A stretch of DNA of 23,776 nucleotides from Lachnospiraceae bacterium (GCA_024699595.1 JAILPG010000135.1:1-23776); one strand, 5' to 3'; positions 15,006 to 23,236 are shown, counted from the first letter of the stretch. A program made the numbers and translations. The notes: generated by a model not told the origin, from the letters alone.

Positions 15006-16454
15006 CTACTCTGTAGTAAGATCCGAGAATGAAAATGTTATATCTTTTCCGTCATTGTCAATATTGACGGTATAGCTCTTGGTCTGATATCCGCTCTTAC
15101 TTAAGGTAATGACATGGTTTCCGGTTACCTTGGTGGTACTGGCCGGAGCTATCCCTATATAGGCTCCGTCGAGATAAACCTCACAGCCCTCCGGCTGCTG
15201 TACATATATCTTCTTTACCTGTGAGACAGTATCTATCACATTCGTCGTATCGGATACGGCTGTCTGATCCGTGGATGATATCTGCGGACCCGAAACCGTC
15301 TGCGTCCCTGACTGTATGTCTGTTGTACCCGGTATCTGATCTCCCGATACTGTCTGAGTAGTCTGTCCGGTTGGTGTCTGAGTCGTTGATGCAGTATTTG
15401 AGGTGTCACTTTCTGCCGTATCCGAAAGATCCAGGGATATATCCACGTTGGCATATTCCGAGCCCGTCTTTATGTTGGTCGTAACGGTCTCATAGCCTGC
15501 TGCCTCGACCCTTATCTGATGCACTCCGTATTCAAGAGGAACCCTGTCGACATAGTCGGTCATCTCCCCGTCCACATACAGCTGCGCATAGACAGGAGTG
15601 ATGTTAAATTCCACATGACATACTGCGATCTCTTCTATCACCACATCCTTAAGATCTATCAGTGTCTCCTTATCCCTTGTTACCGTCACATCCTTCTGTG
15701 CCAGATATCCCTTGTTGGTAAGGCGGACATGAAAGTCACCTTCCGGAACAGGCAGCAGCATATCATCAGTGACGGGACGTATGAGATCATTTCCGACTTC
15801 TATATAACCGCCCACAAAATAGCTGTCATTCTTAAGTCTTATATAGCCGTGACCCTTTTTTACCACAATGGACAGTATCTTTTTGTCGATACCCCTTACG
15901 GTTATTGTATCAAGACTTGTAAGATCCATCCATTCGGCCTTTTCGCCGTACGAAAACAGCTCGATGCCGTTAGTGAATTTATAGGCAACATCGGCTATCC
16001 TGAATATCTTCTTCTTTTCGTCAACCGAAAACTTCCTTACATCGGTCATCTCCCATACACTGTCGCTTAATCTCACGCTTATTATCGTATCTCCGTGTAT
16101 GGTAAAGCTCACATCGGCTATCTGTCCGCACTCAAGCTCTCCGGGTACGATACCTTCGCCGTATTTGTTATAAAATGCTGTCGCACCTATGTATTCAAGA
16201 TCATATTTTTTCTCACTCGTAATATCTTTAAAGCTTATCATTGAATTCTTGATATCAACATTTAAGATCACGCCCGTGAGAGTGTTTCCCGACCCCTCTA
16301 GCTCAATATCCTCGTTTCCTGTATCGGATGATGCCACGTTTCCCTGCCCCGAAGATATGCTTGAGGTCTTTTCCGTATATTCTTTTGCTATGAAGTAACA
16401 GCCTATAAGTGTCAGTATGGTTATAAGGCATACAGGTATTATCGCTCTCTTCAT
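15006..16454 (-). CDS. Membrane-anchored PEGA-domain surface protein
   Basis: A 482-residue exported protein. Residues about 4-24 form a hydrophobic anchor; it contains LIGC, but hydrophobic residues follow the Cys, so a membrane helix is likelier than a lipoprotein. Then come a Ser/Gly/Glu-rich spacer, a strand-rich region (about 55-220), a carboxypeptidase-like beta domain (GDFHVRLTNKGYLA), and two PEGA repeats: one at about 275-335 (QLYVDGEMTDYVDRVPLEYG), the other at about 410-478 (EVYLDGAYIGIAP). Between the repeats is a Thr/Gln/Ser-rich linker with TQTVSG twice, typical of wall-exposed spacers. PEGA domains are usually found in surface proteins and may bind ligands or the wall. AGAGGG is 6 nt from the ATG at 16454. 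It sits 35 bp after cca and 60 bp before the membrane protein gene. Confidence 0.85.
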   Translation of the reverse strand: MKRAIIPVCLITILTLIGCYFIAKEYTEKTSSISSGQGNVASSDTGNEDIELEGSGNTLTGVILNVDIKNSMISFKDITSEKKYDLEYIGATAFYNKYGEGIVPGELECGQIADVSFTIHGDTIISVRLSDSVWEMTDVRKFSVDEKKKIFRIADVAYKFTNGIELFSYGEKAEWMDLTSLDTITVRGIDKKILSIVVKKGHGYIRLKNDSYFVGGYIEVGNDLIRPVTDDMLLPVPEGDFHVRLTNKGYLAQKDVTVTRDKETLIDLKDVVIEEIAVCHVEFNITPVYAQLYVDGEMTDYVDRVPLEYGVHQIRVEAAGYETVTTNIKTGSEYANVDISLDLSDTAESDTSNTASTTQTPTGQTTQTVSGDQIPGTTDIQSGTQTVSGPQISSTDQTAVSDTTNVIDTVSQVKKIYVQQPEGCEVYLDGAYIGIAPASTTKVTGNHVITLSKSGYQTKSYTVNIDNDGKDITFSFSDLTTE

Positions 16455-16489
16455 ACATTACCCTCTGTTAAGCTTTGATCCCGGTCCGG

Positions 16490-17863
16490 TCATCTGTAAC
16501 CGTGATGCAGGTGTTTTATCACCCCGTCCGATAAGAGATAGTCTCTGTTGTTCTTTTGGGGATCTTCAAGGACCATATCAAACATACGGTTAAGTGCTTC
16601 CCCTATCTCCTTTCCGGGCTTGAATCCGCAGGTGATAAGATCGTTTCCGTTAACCGAAAGCTCTTTAAGGCAGAGACAGTCGCCGTCGTGTATTATCTCA
16701 CTGTACATATTCTCACACTGATCGATACAGGAGATCTTCTCTTTACGCAGATACTCACTCTGGGCATTTGTATCGCACCTTCGGACTATAAACCATAACG
16801 GCATCAGATCCGTCCCGATCTTCACGATCAGACGCCTGAGCTTTGGTTTTGTCAGTACATCTCTGTGATCATGGTATTTTACGAGCTTCGTAACCTTATA
16901 TATGGTGTCATTGTCAAATTTAAGCCTTTTTAGGATATCAAGGGCGATCTTTTCACTCACGCCGGCATGACCGTGAAAATGATCCGTCCCTTTTTCATCT
17001 GTTTTTCTACAATCGGGCTTTCCCATGTCATGAAACAGCAATGACAGCCTCAGTATCCTCTTATCGGCCCTGCTTAACCTGTCATTCCATGACCTGCTGT
17101 GGTTTAAGGTTTCTACGGTGTGGATCCCAACATTATACATATGATGCGGATTATTCTGTTCTGTCTGCATCATCTTATCTATCTCAGGCATTATCACCTT
17201 TGATATACCGGTCTCGTAAAGAGCTAAGATCTTTTGCGGAGAATCGGACACCAAGAGCTTTACAAGCTCAGTCTGTATCCTCTCTGCACTTATCTGCTTA
17301 AGCGTGTCCGCCCGCTTTATTATGGCCTTGTAAGTCTCTTCCTCAATGGAAAAATCAAGCTGTGCCGCAAACCGTACAGCTCTCATTATGCGAAGGGCAT
17401 CCTCGTCAAAACGCTTAAGCGGATCATCCACAGCCCTTATCACCCTGTTTTTAATATCAAGAAGTCCTCCGAAGCAGTCTACGATCCCTTTATCATCATT
17501 ATAAGCAAGGGCATTGATCGTAAAATCCCTGCGCTTTAGGTCCTCTTCAAGCCTGTCCGTAAAGATGACTTCCTTAGGATGTCTTCCGTCCTCATACAGA
17601 CCATCTATCCTGTAAGTCGTTACCTCAAAGGATTGTTTTCCCATAAGGACCGTTACGGTTCCGTGCTTTAACCCGGTATCAACGGTTCTCTTAAATATCT
17701 TCTTTACCGTAAAAGGATCGGCATCCGTTGTGATATCCCAGTCGTCGGGAGTCCTTCCTAAAAGACAATCCCGTACACATCCGCCAACCGCATAGGCCTC
17801 GTAGCCTTCAGCATTAAGTGTGCTGATTATCTGGCTGACCTCTTTTGGAAGGTTTATCTGCAT
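16490..17863 (-). CDS. cca: CCA tRNA nucleotidyltransferase with HD domain
   Basis: It adds or repairs the 3' CCA of tRNAs using CTP and ATP. The 457-residue class II enzyme has the nucleotidyltransferase core with GGCVRD at residues 27-32 and the metal-binding pair Asp41 and Asp43 in DWDIT. It continues with the RRDFTINA motif (111-118) and the RFDEDALRIMRAVRFA helix (151-166), followed by an HD hydrolase domain with His278 and Asp279 in LFHDMGK. GAGGT stands 7 nt before the ATG at 17863. It follows ackA by 35 bp. All five tRNA genes in the window lack encoded CCA, so this activity is required here. Assignment is secure. Confidence 0.96.
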   Translation of the reverse strand: MQINLPKEVSQIISTLNAEGYEAYAVGGCVRDCLLGRTPDDWDITTDADPFTVKKIFKRTVDTGLKHGTVTVLMGKQSFEVTTYRIDGLYEDGRHPKEVIFTDRLEEDLKRRDFTINALAYNDDKGIVDCFGGLLDIKNRVIRAVDDPLKRFDEDALRIMRAVRFAAQLDFSIEEETYKAIIKRADTLKQISAERIQTELVKLLVSDSPQKILALYETGISKVIMPEIDKMMQTEQNNPHHMYNVGIHTVETLNHSRSWNDRLSRADKRILRLSLLFHDMGKPDCRKTDEKGTDHFHGHAGVSEKIALDILKRLKFDNDTIYKVTKLVKYHDHRDVLTKPKLRRLIVKIGTDLMPLWFIVRRCDTNAQSEYLRKEKISCIDQCENMYSEIIHDGDCLCLKELSVNGNDLITCGFKPGKEIGEALNRMFDMVLEDPQKNNRDYLLSDGVIKHLHHGYR

Positions 17864-17898
17864 ACGGGATACCTCATTTCAATGTTGATTCTTTACTT

Positions 17899-19092
17899 TT
17901 ATTTTACTAGCGCCGCTGTCTCTCTTGCAATGGCCAGTTCCTCGTTTGTGGGAACCACTAATACCTTTACCGCAGATGACGGTGTGGAAATGATCGTCTC
18001 TTCTCCTCTTATGGAATTCTTTTCTGCATCGATCCCTATTCCGAGATATGTAAGATACTCACATACGGCTGCTCTGCCGTCCGCATTATTCTCGCCTACT
18101 CCCGCTGTGAAAGCTATCGCATCCACGCCGTTTAAGGCTGCCGTATAGGCACCAATGTATTTTGCAACCCTGTAATAATATGCTTCAAGGGTGGTAATGG
18201 CTCTTTCGTTTCCCTTGCCTGCTTCGCTTCCCAGATCCCTGAAATCGCTTGATATGCCTGAAAGACCGAGGACTCCGGATTTCTTGTTAAGTACATTTAA
18301 CATCTCTTCGATCGACATATCTTCCTTCTGACAGAGGAAATTTAAGATCGCAGGATCAAGATCTCCGCTCCTTGTTCCCATTATCAGACCTTCAAGAGGA
18401 GTAAGACCCATGCTGGTATCTATGCACTTTCCGTTCTTTACGGCACTGATGCTGGCTCCGTTTCCGAGATGGCATACTATGATCTTCATGCTCTCATAGT
18501 CTTTGCCGAGTATCTCAGCCGTTCTCTTTGATACATAGCTGTGGCTCGTTCCGTGAAAACCGTATCTTCTGACCTTGTATTTCTCGTAATATTCATAGGG
18601 GATACCATACAGATAAGCCTTTTTCGGCATTGTCTGGTGGAAGGCGGTATCAAATACGGCAACCATCGGAACGTCGGGCATTATCTGTCTGATAGAACGA
18701 ATGCCGGTAAGATTTGCCGGGTTGTGAAGAGGCGCAAGATCATTGCATTCCTCTATGGCTTTTATAACATCATCATCGATGAGAGTTGCCTCAGAGAATT
18801 TCTCTCCGCCATGAACGATCCTGTGTCCCACAGCATCGATCTCCTCAAGGCTCTCAAGTACTCCGTTTTCCTTATCCGTGAGGCTGTCAAGTACTAACTG
18901 TACCGCTACCACATGGTCGGGCATATCGATCTCTTTTGTTATCTTGTCCTTTCCTGCACTCTGATGGCTTATCATGCTGCCGTCGATCCCTATCCTTTCA
19001 CAGAGACCCTTTGCAAGCACCTTTTCGCTCTCAGAATCGATCAGCTGATACTTAAGTGACGAGCTTCCGCAGTTTATTATCAATACCTTCAT
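17899..19092 (-). CDS. ackA: Acetate kinase
   Basis: It makes ATP from acetyl phosphate with release of acetate, the main substrate-level phosphorylation step of fermenting clostridia. The 397-residue protein is full length. Visible motifs are NCGSSSLKYQ at residues 7-16 (phosphate binding), GHRIVHGGEKF (substrate binding), VFDTAFHQTMP (catalytic Asp in the DTAFH segment), CHLGNGAS, and GTRSGDLDP. AGGAGAGG precedes the ATG at 19092. The usual partner pta is not next to it in the window: the upstream neighbour is a pseudouridine synthase gene 73 bp away, and a candidate promoter lies across that gap. Assignment is secure. Confidence 0.97.
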   Translation of the reverse strand: MKVLIINCGSSSLKYQLIDSESEKVLAKGLCERIGIDGSMISHQSAGKDKITKEIDMPDHVVAVQLVLDSLTDKENGVLESLEEIDAVGHRIVHGGEKFSEATLIDDDVIKAIEECNDLAPLHNPANLTGIRSIRQIMPDVPMVAVFDTAFHQTMPKKAYLYGIPYEYYEKYKVRRYGFHGTSHSYVSKRTAEILGKDYESMKIIVCHLGNGASISAVKNGKCIDTSMGLTPLEGLIMGTRSGDLDPAILNFLCQKEDMSIEEMLNVLNKKSGVLGLSGISSDFRDLGSEAGKGNERAITTLEAYYYRVAKYIGAYTAALNGVDAIAFTAGVGENNADGRAAVCEYLTYLGIGIDAEKNSIRGEETIISTPSSAVKVLVVPTNEELAIARETAALVK

Positions 19093-19149
19093 TTCAATAC
19101 CTCTCCTGTCATATTATCCTTTATTTTATCTATCCTGCCCCTGCCTTTT

Positions 19150-19179
19150 ATAATACTACAAATCACTAAAGATTACCAA
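19150..19179 (-). promoter_or_regulatory. Candidate promoter for ackA
   Basis: On the minus strand a -35 TTGGTA (19179-19174, inside the last codons of the pseudouridine synthase gene) and a -10 TATTAT (19155-19150) are 18 bp apart, about 57 bp upstream of the ackA ATG. It would let ackA be expressed apart from the genes upstream. Confidence 0.4.
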
Positions 19180-19885
19180 GAAAATCAGCCATTCCCAGGG
19201 ATTTTTCAGAGACCTCTACCGTTATCTCTTTACCGCTTTTTGGCTGTAAAAAAGATAGGCTGTAAGCATAAAGACCTATCCCCTGCCCTATTTTTTCATG
19301 TCCCCCGTATTTTACGTCACAGATGACCGGATGCCCCATATGGGACAGCTGTGCCCTTATCTGGTGAAATCTGCCCGTTTTAAGGTCGATATCAAGCAGT
19401 GTCAGATCCTTTTGCGGGTACTTTTTTATTATTCTGTATACAAGTACTGCCTTTTTTGCAGATCCCTTTGCATCCGGGGTGCGCGGATCATCGTTTTTCC
19501 CGGATCCGGTATCATATACCAGAGCTTTGTTGTTCTTTTTATCCTTATCGATAAGATTTACAAGCTCGTATCCTTTATCTTCCTCTCCTTCAATAAGACC
19601 CTCAACGATCGCATAGTAGCGCTTTCTTATCTTTCCTTCCCTTAGCTGTCTGTTTAATTCCTTAAGGGATCTTTCATTCTTTGAAAAAAGCATCAGGCCG
19701 CATACGGGCTGGTCCAGTCTGTGTATAAGTCCCGGCTCTTTTACCTTTGCTCCCTTATCCTTCATGTATTTTCTTACAAGGGTGATCATGTCGGGCTTAG
19801 TTATGTCGGCCGTCTGAGAGGCAAGCCCTGCAGGCTTTAAGCATACCAGAACATCCTCATCTTCATATCTTATATCCGGTTCCAC
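19166..19885 (-). CDS. RluA-family RNA pseudouridine synthase
   Basis: It converts a uridine in rRNA or tRNA to pseudouridine. The 239-residue protein is the short form without an N-terminal S4 domain. The catalytic motif is HRLDQPVCGL with Asp58; LKPAGLASQ at residues 17-25 is the usual first motif, and GRFHQIRAQLSHMGHPV followed by DVKYGG is the late family signature. The start is GTG at 19885, with GGGAGAG 4 nt upstream, 11 bp after the carboxypeptidase stop. The HRLDQPVCGL form differs a little from the common HRLDxxTSGL, and the target base cannot be told from sequence alone. The family is secure. Confidence 0.92.
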   Translation of the reverse strand: MEPDIRYEDEDVLVCLKPAGLASQTADITKPDMITLVRKYMKDKGAKVKEPGLIHRLDQPVCGLMLFSKNERSLKELNRQLREGKIRKRYYAIVEGLIEGEEDKGYELVNLIDKDKKNNKALVYDTGSGKNDDPRTPDAKGSAKKAVLVYRIIKKYPQKDLTLLDIDLKTGRFHQIRAQLSHMGHPVICDVKYGGHEKIGQGIGLYAYSLSFLQPKSGKEITVEVSEKSLGMADFLGNL

Positions 19886-19896
19886 GCTTCTCTCCC

Positions 19897-21171
19897 TTAT
19901 TCGTTGACATTTTCCACCGCCTCATCGGCTCTGTCCTGTTCTATCTGCTGCTCTACTTCCGTATCGGTCATCGGTACATAATGTGCCGAGTCAAAGAACT
20001 GTTTATATATAGCCACATGATCATATATGCATCTCCAGTTTCCAAGGGAATTGCCTATCACGCAGATATAGGCATTTCCGTCGGGGGTTACGGCATAGCT
20101 TACGGCACAGTTTCCTGATTCGTGGACATAGCCTGTCTTTGCTCCCTCAAAGGTCACTCCGCACTGCTTATCCTCGATCCTCCTTAAGAACCAGTTTGAT
20201 ATATCAAGCCCTTCAGGATGGAGTGCAGTGGATGAGGTAGTGAATTTTCTGGTACCTAACACCTGCCTGCAAATATCGTTATTCATCGCTGCTTCCATTA
20301 TCATGGCTATATCATAGGCCGTACTGTAATGATCATCATCATACAGACCTACACAGTTGGTAAAATGCGATGTTTCCGACAGCTCCAGTTCTGCAAGCTT
20401 CTGGTTCATCATATCCACAAAGGCTTCATGGCTTCCCGCAACATAACAGGCAAGCCCAACGGCTGCGTCCGCTCCCGAGGGCAGTATGGTTCCATATAAC
20501 AGGTCTCTTACGGTAACGACCTCGCCTTCCTTGAATCCGACCATGCTTAAGTCATGGTTATAGGAATAATTGATGATATCGATATCTATGGTGAATTTAT
20601 CCTCAAGATCATTGACGTGCTCTGCAGCCACAAGCAGGGTAAGAACCTTGGTCATTGAGGCAGGATACATCCGCGACTTTGCCTCCCTCTGGGCAAGTAT
20701 CGTGTCATTGTTCACATCGACAAGGATCGCATACTGTCCGATAACATCCTCTCCAAAGCCTTTTGTCATGTCATTTGCATATGCACTGTACACTACCTGT
20801 TCGGGTTCGGGCTCAGGTTCCTCTTCCTCGGGCTCCTCTATAAAGGCATGCTCTATGACGCCGAAAAGGGACTCATGCGCTATTTCGGGATTTTTTATAG
20901 ACATCACTTTCCTGACGGTCAAAAATATCAGGATAATGACTGCTATGAATGCAAAAAACAGGACCCCAACTCTGATATACAGCTTGAGCAGACGCCTTTT
21001 TCTTCTCTTTCTGCGCCTGATCTCGCGTAATGCGGCCCTTTTTTTTCTCTCTATATCTTCAGCATCCAATCGTTCCATAAGATCGGAATGCAAAACATCT
21101 TTGGAATACTGGCTGTCCTCAATCATATCTATACCATAGTATTTAATCTCACCGAAAAATTCAATGAACAA
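19897..21171 (-). CDS. D-alanyl-D-alanine carboxypeptidase (peptidase S11, DacA/DacF-like)
   Basis: It trims the terminal D-Ala from peptidoglycan stem peptides outside the membrane. Unlike the usual secreted form, it has a long basic cytoplasmic N-terminus (RRRKRRKRR at residues 52-60), one membrane helix at about 64-88, then an acidic EEPEEEEPEPEPE linker (112-124) before the catalytic domain. Motif 1 is SMTK with Ser172 and Lys175; motif 3 is KTG at 345-347. Motif 2 reads SGA at 232-234 where SxN is usual. The start is uncertain: the longest frame begins with TTG at 21171 with AGGA about 10 nt upstream, while ATG codons at residues 16 and 32 have no ribosome binding site. It lies 11 bp before the pseudouridine synthase gene and 11 bp after a candidate 37-residue gene. 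Confidence 0.88.
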   Translation of the reverse strand: MFIEFFGEIKYYGIDMIEDSQYSKDVLHSDLMERLDAEDIERKKRAALREIRRRKRRKRRLLKLYIRVGVLFFAFIAVIILIFLTVRKVMSIKNPEIAHESLFGVIEHAFIEEPEEEEPEPEPEQVVYSAYANDMTKGFGEDVIGQYAILVDVNNDTILAQREAKSRMYPASMTKVLTLLVAAEHVNDLEDKFTIDIDIINYSYNHDLSMVGFKEGEVVTVRDLLYGTILPSGADAAVGLACYVAGSHEAFVDMMNQKLAELELSETSHFTNCVGLYDDDHYSTAYDIAMIMEAAMNNDICRQVLGTRKFTTSSTALHPEGLDISNWFLRRIEDKQCGVTFEGAKTGYVHESGNCAVSYAVTPDGNAYICVIGNSLGNWRCIYDHVAIYKQFFDSAHYVPMTDTEVEQQIEQDRADEAVENVNE

Positions 21172-21182
21172 ATTATGAAATC

Positions 21183-21296
21183 CTACAAAACCTCACTGAT
21201 TTCGACCCATTCATCAGGCTTTTCAGAATATTGAATATGGGGTTTTCCATAATATAAGTGAACGGACAACATAGTCAGTTTTACGTTGCCGGTCAT
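21183..21296 (-). CDS. Candidate small protein, 37 aa, unknown
   Basis: I do not recognise this product. On the minus strand an ATG at 21296-21294 has AAGGA 7 nt upstream and opens a frame of 37 codons ending in TAG at 21185-21183, 11 bp before the TTG of the carboxypeptidase gene. The first residues are MTGNVKLTMLSVHLYYG; the acidic C-terminal half includes YSEKPDEWVEISEVL, which reads like genuine protein rather than chance translation. Spacing and strand suggest it heads the carboxypeptidase unit. It could also be the remnant of a longer gene or a leader peptide that couples translation to the weakly initiated TTG downstream. Evidence is limited to one short frame with a good ribosome binding site. 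Confidence 0.4.
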   Translation of the reverse strand: MTGNVKLTMLSVHLYYGKPHIQYSEKPDEWVEISEVL

Positions 21297-21380
21297 GGAT
21301 AAATCCTTAACCGGACAGAAACGGATGGCCTAAGGGCGATCCTGATACAATAAACGATTTATTATAAGGAGGACAATTAA

Positions 21381-22433
21381 ATGGTAAGTAAATATTTTTC
21401 AACAAAAGAAGTTGCTGACAGGGCGAAGGACAGCTTAATGAGCCTTGAAAAGGAGGATTTCATCCTGCACGATCTCGTGCTTGACTGCATAGATCCGAGA
21501 ACGGGAAAGCCACTTGTAGACCCCTCTGACTCCACACTGACAAGATTCTATAAGTTCAGGAAAAATGAGATCGATTACGATGCGGATTCGTCCATAGAAG
21601 CCAATGTCATATATGAAAACGTATTCGGAAGGATCATGAACAGGATCGAAAAAAAAGTCATAAGGCGTCAGTATGATAACAATGATCTGTATAATAAATT
21701 CGGTCTGAAATATGAGCTTGGCGAGCCGGACTGCAGAGGCGGTGTCTCTTTCAGAGGAGATACGATGAATTCCGTTGCAACGACAACCAGAGCATACTTC
21801 TGGGCGCATAAGGAGATGCACAGAACAAGGAAAAGAGAAGATTTCCCATGGCCTAAGGAAGCACAGAACCTTATGGATCTGTATCATACCCCGGGCAACT
21901 TCATGGTGCTTCCTTATATAAAGGACATAAGTATCAATAAAAGCAGAGGTGTCGGTAATACCAGGGATTATTTCGATCTGTTTCTGCTTGCAGTCTACAA
22001 TTTTTTCCTTGAGAAAAACGGTCAGACGCCGGAAGAAAAGATGTCTTTACGGTACATGTTCAATAACGATGAAAGAACAGAGCTTTTCATGACATATTAT
22101 CTCATGCCGTACATAAACGACGATATGAGGAGATTCGATACCATTCCCTGCCAGCTTGTGGATGATATCGAGGATTCAAGCCGTCTGATAGATTATGTGG
22201 TTCCCGGCTGGGAATCCTTTGTGGAAAAGAACTACCTTCAGGATTTCGTAAGCACGGGACATTATGATCATTATTCAAAACCTCTCGAGCTCTGGAGGGG
22301 CCATTTTGAAGAGAAATCCATCCGTTACGCTCTTCCGTGTCAGGAAGAGGAATTCTTTGAATTCTGGGAAAATGCCGCAGACAGGATCAAAAAAAGAAGC
22401 GCAAGGATATATGATGCGCTCCATAAGGACTGA
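21381..22433 (+). CDS. Hypothetical protein, 350 aa
   Basis: I do not firmly recognise this family. AAGGAGG 8 nt before the ATG at 21381 is the best ribosome binding site in the window. The protein is soluble and rich in aromatic and charged residues, without signal peptide or membrane helix. Noticeable segments are YELGEPDCRGGVSFRGDT (about residues 110-127), a run of aromatic and basic residues (RAYFWAHKEMHRTRKRED, about 136-154), DYFDLFLLAVYNFFL near the middle, and a Trp-containing WENAADRIKKRSARI tail. The overall pattern suggests an alpha-helical domain. It stands alone: divergent from the carboxypeptidase unit across about 85-210 bp and convergent with the cupin gene. A clear promoter is not visible; only a TACAAT -10-like hexamer at 21346-21351 without a -35. 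That the gene is real is well supported; its function is unknown. Confidence 0.85.
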   Translation: MVSKYFSTKEVADRAKDSLMSLEKEDFILHDLVLDCIDPRTGKPLVDPSDSTLTRFYKFRKNEIDYDADSSIEANVIYENVFGRIMNRIEKKVIRRQYDNNDLYNKFGLKYELGEPDCRGGVSFRGDTMNSVATTTRAYFWAHKEMHRTRKREDFPWPKEAQNLMDLYHTPGNFMVLPYIKDISINKSRGVGNTRDYFDLFLLAVYNFFLEKNGQTPEEKMSLRYMFNNDERTELFMTYYLMPYINDDMRRFDTIPCQLVDDIEDSSRLIDYVVPGWESFVEKNYLQDFVSTGHYDHYSKPLELWRGHFEEKSIRYALPCQEEEFFEFWENAADRIKKRSARIYDALHKD

Positions 22434-22510
22434 GGTCAAAGTCCGGCATCCTGAGCAAAGCTGCGAAACGTATGACTTTTCGTATAGCTCATTTCTTATG
22501 AAAACAGATA

Positions 22511-22533
22511 GGGCCTGTAAATGATACAGGCCC
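22511..22533. terminator. Weak bidirectional terminator-like hairpin between convergent genes
   Basis: A perfect 9-bp stem, GGGCCTGTA with TACAGGCCC, and a 5-nt loop lie between the 350-residue gene and the cupin gene, which converge. Neither side has a continuous T run (the minus side has TATCTGTTTT), so it may be a weak terminator or a 3'-end stabilising hairpin. Confidence 0.45.
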
Positions 22534-22550
22534 CTGAATTCATATGTTGA

Positions 22551-22901
22551 TCATTCGTAAAGGATAACTGCTACAAGCTCAACAGGTTCATCCGATGCAT
22601 TTTCTATACCGTGTCCTGTTCCCGAAGGACATATGGTAACATCACCTGCCGTTACCGTCTTTATCTCTCCGTTATCATTATATTGTGCCGTTCCCTTCAT
22701 TATGTGGAACAGCTCCCTCTCACCTTCATGTATATGAAAGCCGATGCTGCATCCGGGTTTTAAGAAAATCCTTGAAAACAGCCTGCCCTTTGTGGCAAGC
22801 TCTTCAGGTCCGTCTATGAGATTTGTGATCTCAACCGTACCCTTTCCTTCTCTCATATGCTCTTTTAATACAAGTTTACATTCATCGCTTTTCCTGATCA
22901 T
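22551..22901 (-). CDS. Small single-domain cupin protein
   Basis: A 116-residue protein that is one cupin barrel. Motif 1 fits the classic spacing exactly: Gly50, His56, His58, Glu63, Gly70 (GFHIHEGERE is the core). Motif 2 is GDVTICPSGTGHGIEN, with the third metal-binding His at 97. Such proteins bind a divalent metal and act as small dioxygenases, isomerases or sugar-binding sensors; this one cannot be placed further. GGAGGG is 6 nt before the ATG at 22901, and a near-consensus promoter precedes it, so it is probably well expressed as a single gene. It lies between the convergent 350-residue gene and the tRNA cluster terminator. Confidence 0.92.
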   Translation of the reverse strand: MIRKSDECKLVLKEHMREGKGTVEITNLIDGPEELATKGRLFSRIFLKPGCSIGFHIHEGERELFHIMKGTAQYNDNGEIKTVTAGDVTICPSGTGHGIENASDEPVELVAVILYE

Positions 22902-22941
22902 AATAACCCTCCGATTTATAATTCTTCCAAGTGCTTACTAA

Positions 22942-22970
22942 ATTATATACCTTTTCTGTTTCGCTCTCAA
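22942..22970 (-). promoter_or_regulatory. Near-consensus sigma-A promoter of the cupin gene
   Basis: On the minus strand a -35 TTGAGA (22970-22965, 5 of 6) and a perfect -10 TATAAT (22947-22942) are separated by 17 bp. The start would be near 22935, about 33 nt before the ATG. Confidence 0.75.
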
Positions 22971-22988
22971 TTTGCAAATGACAGGCAT

Positions 22989-23015
22989 AAAAAAAATACC
23001 CTGTTTTCGGGTATT
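22989..23015 (-). terminator. Terminator of the tRNA cluster
   Basis: On the minus strand a 7-bp stem, AATACCC with GGGTATT, around a 7-nt loop is followed by a run of T (complement of A at 22989-22996). It begins 9 nt after the end of tRNA-fMet and closes the tRNA transcription unit. Confidence 0.9.
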
Positions 23016-23024
23016 CATTGATAG

Positions 23025-23098
23025 TAGCGGGGGGTGGATTTGAACCACCGACCTTCGGGTTATGAGCCCGACGAGCTTCCAGACTGCTCCACCCCGCG
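23025..23098 (-). tRNA. Initiator tRNA-fMet (CAT)
   Basis: A full cloverleaf of 74 nt with anticodon CAT in the loop CTCATAA. The anticodon stem has the three consecutive G-C pairs (GGG/CCC) that mark the initiator. Acceptor positions 2-7 pair, while position 1 is C opposite U72, leaving the end unpaired as needed for formylation; A72 is the more common partner. The T-loop is TTCAAAT. CCA is not encoded (CTA follows A73). Confidence 0.95.
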
Positions 23099-23109
23099 AT
23101 GTTTATAAA

Positions 23110-23191
23110 TGGATGGGGGTGGATTCGAACCACCGAAGCAATTTGCAGCAGATTTACAGTCTGTCCCCTTTGGCCACTCGGGAACCCATCC
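23110..23191 (-). tRNA. tRNA-Tyr (GTA)
   Basis: An 82-nt class II tRNA with the acceptor pair GGATGGG/CCCATCC, anticodon GTA in CTGTAAA, a long variable arm and T-loop TTCGAAT. CCA is not encoded. It lies 11 nt upstream of tRNA-fMet. Confidence 0.95.
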
Positions 23192-23236
23192 ATATTTTGT
23201 TTTTTATTTGCCTTAGATGTGACCGGCATATAAAAA

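Noticed and set aside
16388..16454. Lipoprotein signal in the PEGA protein (LIGC)
   Set aside because: The residues after the Cys remain hydrophobic (YFIA), which fits a membrane anchor better than a cleaved lipobox, though it is not excluded.
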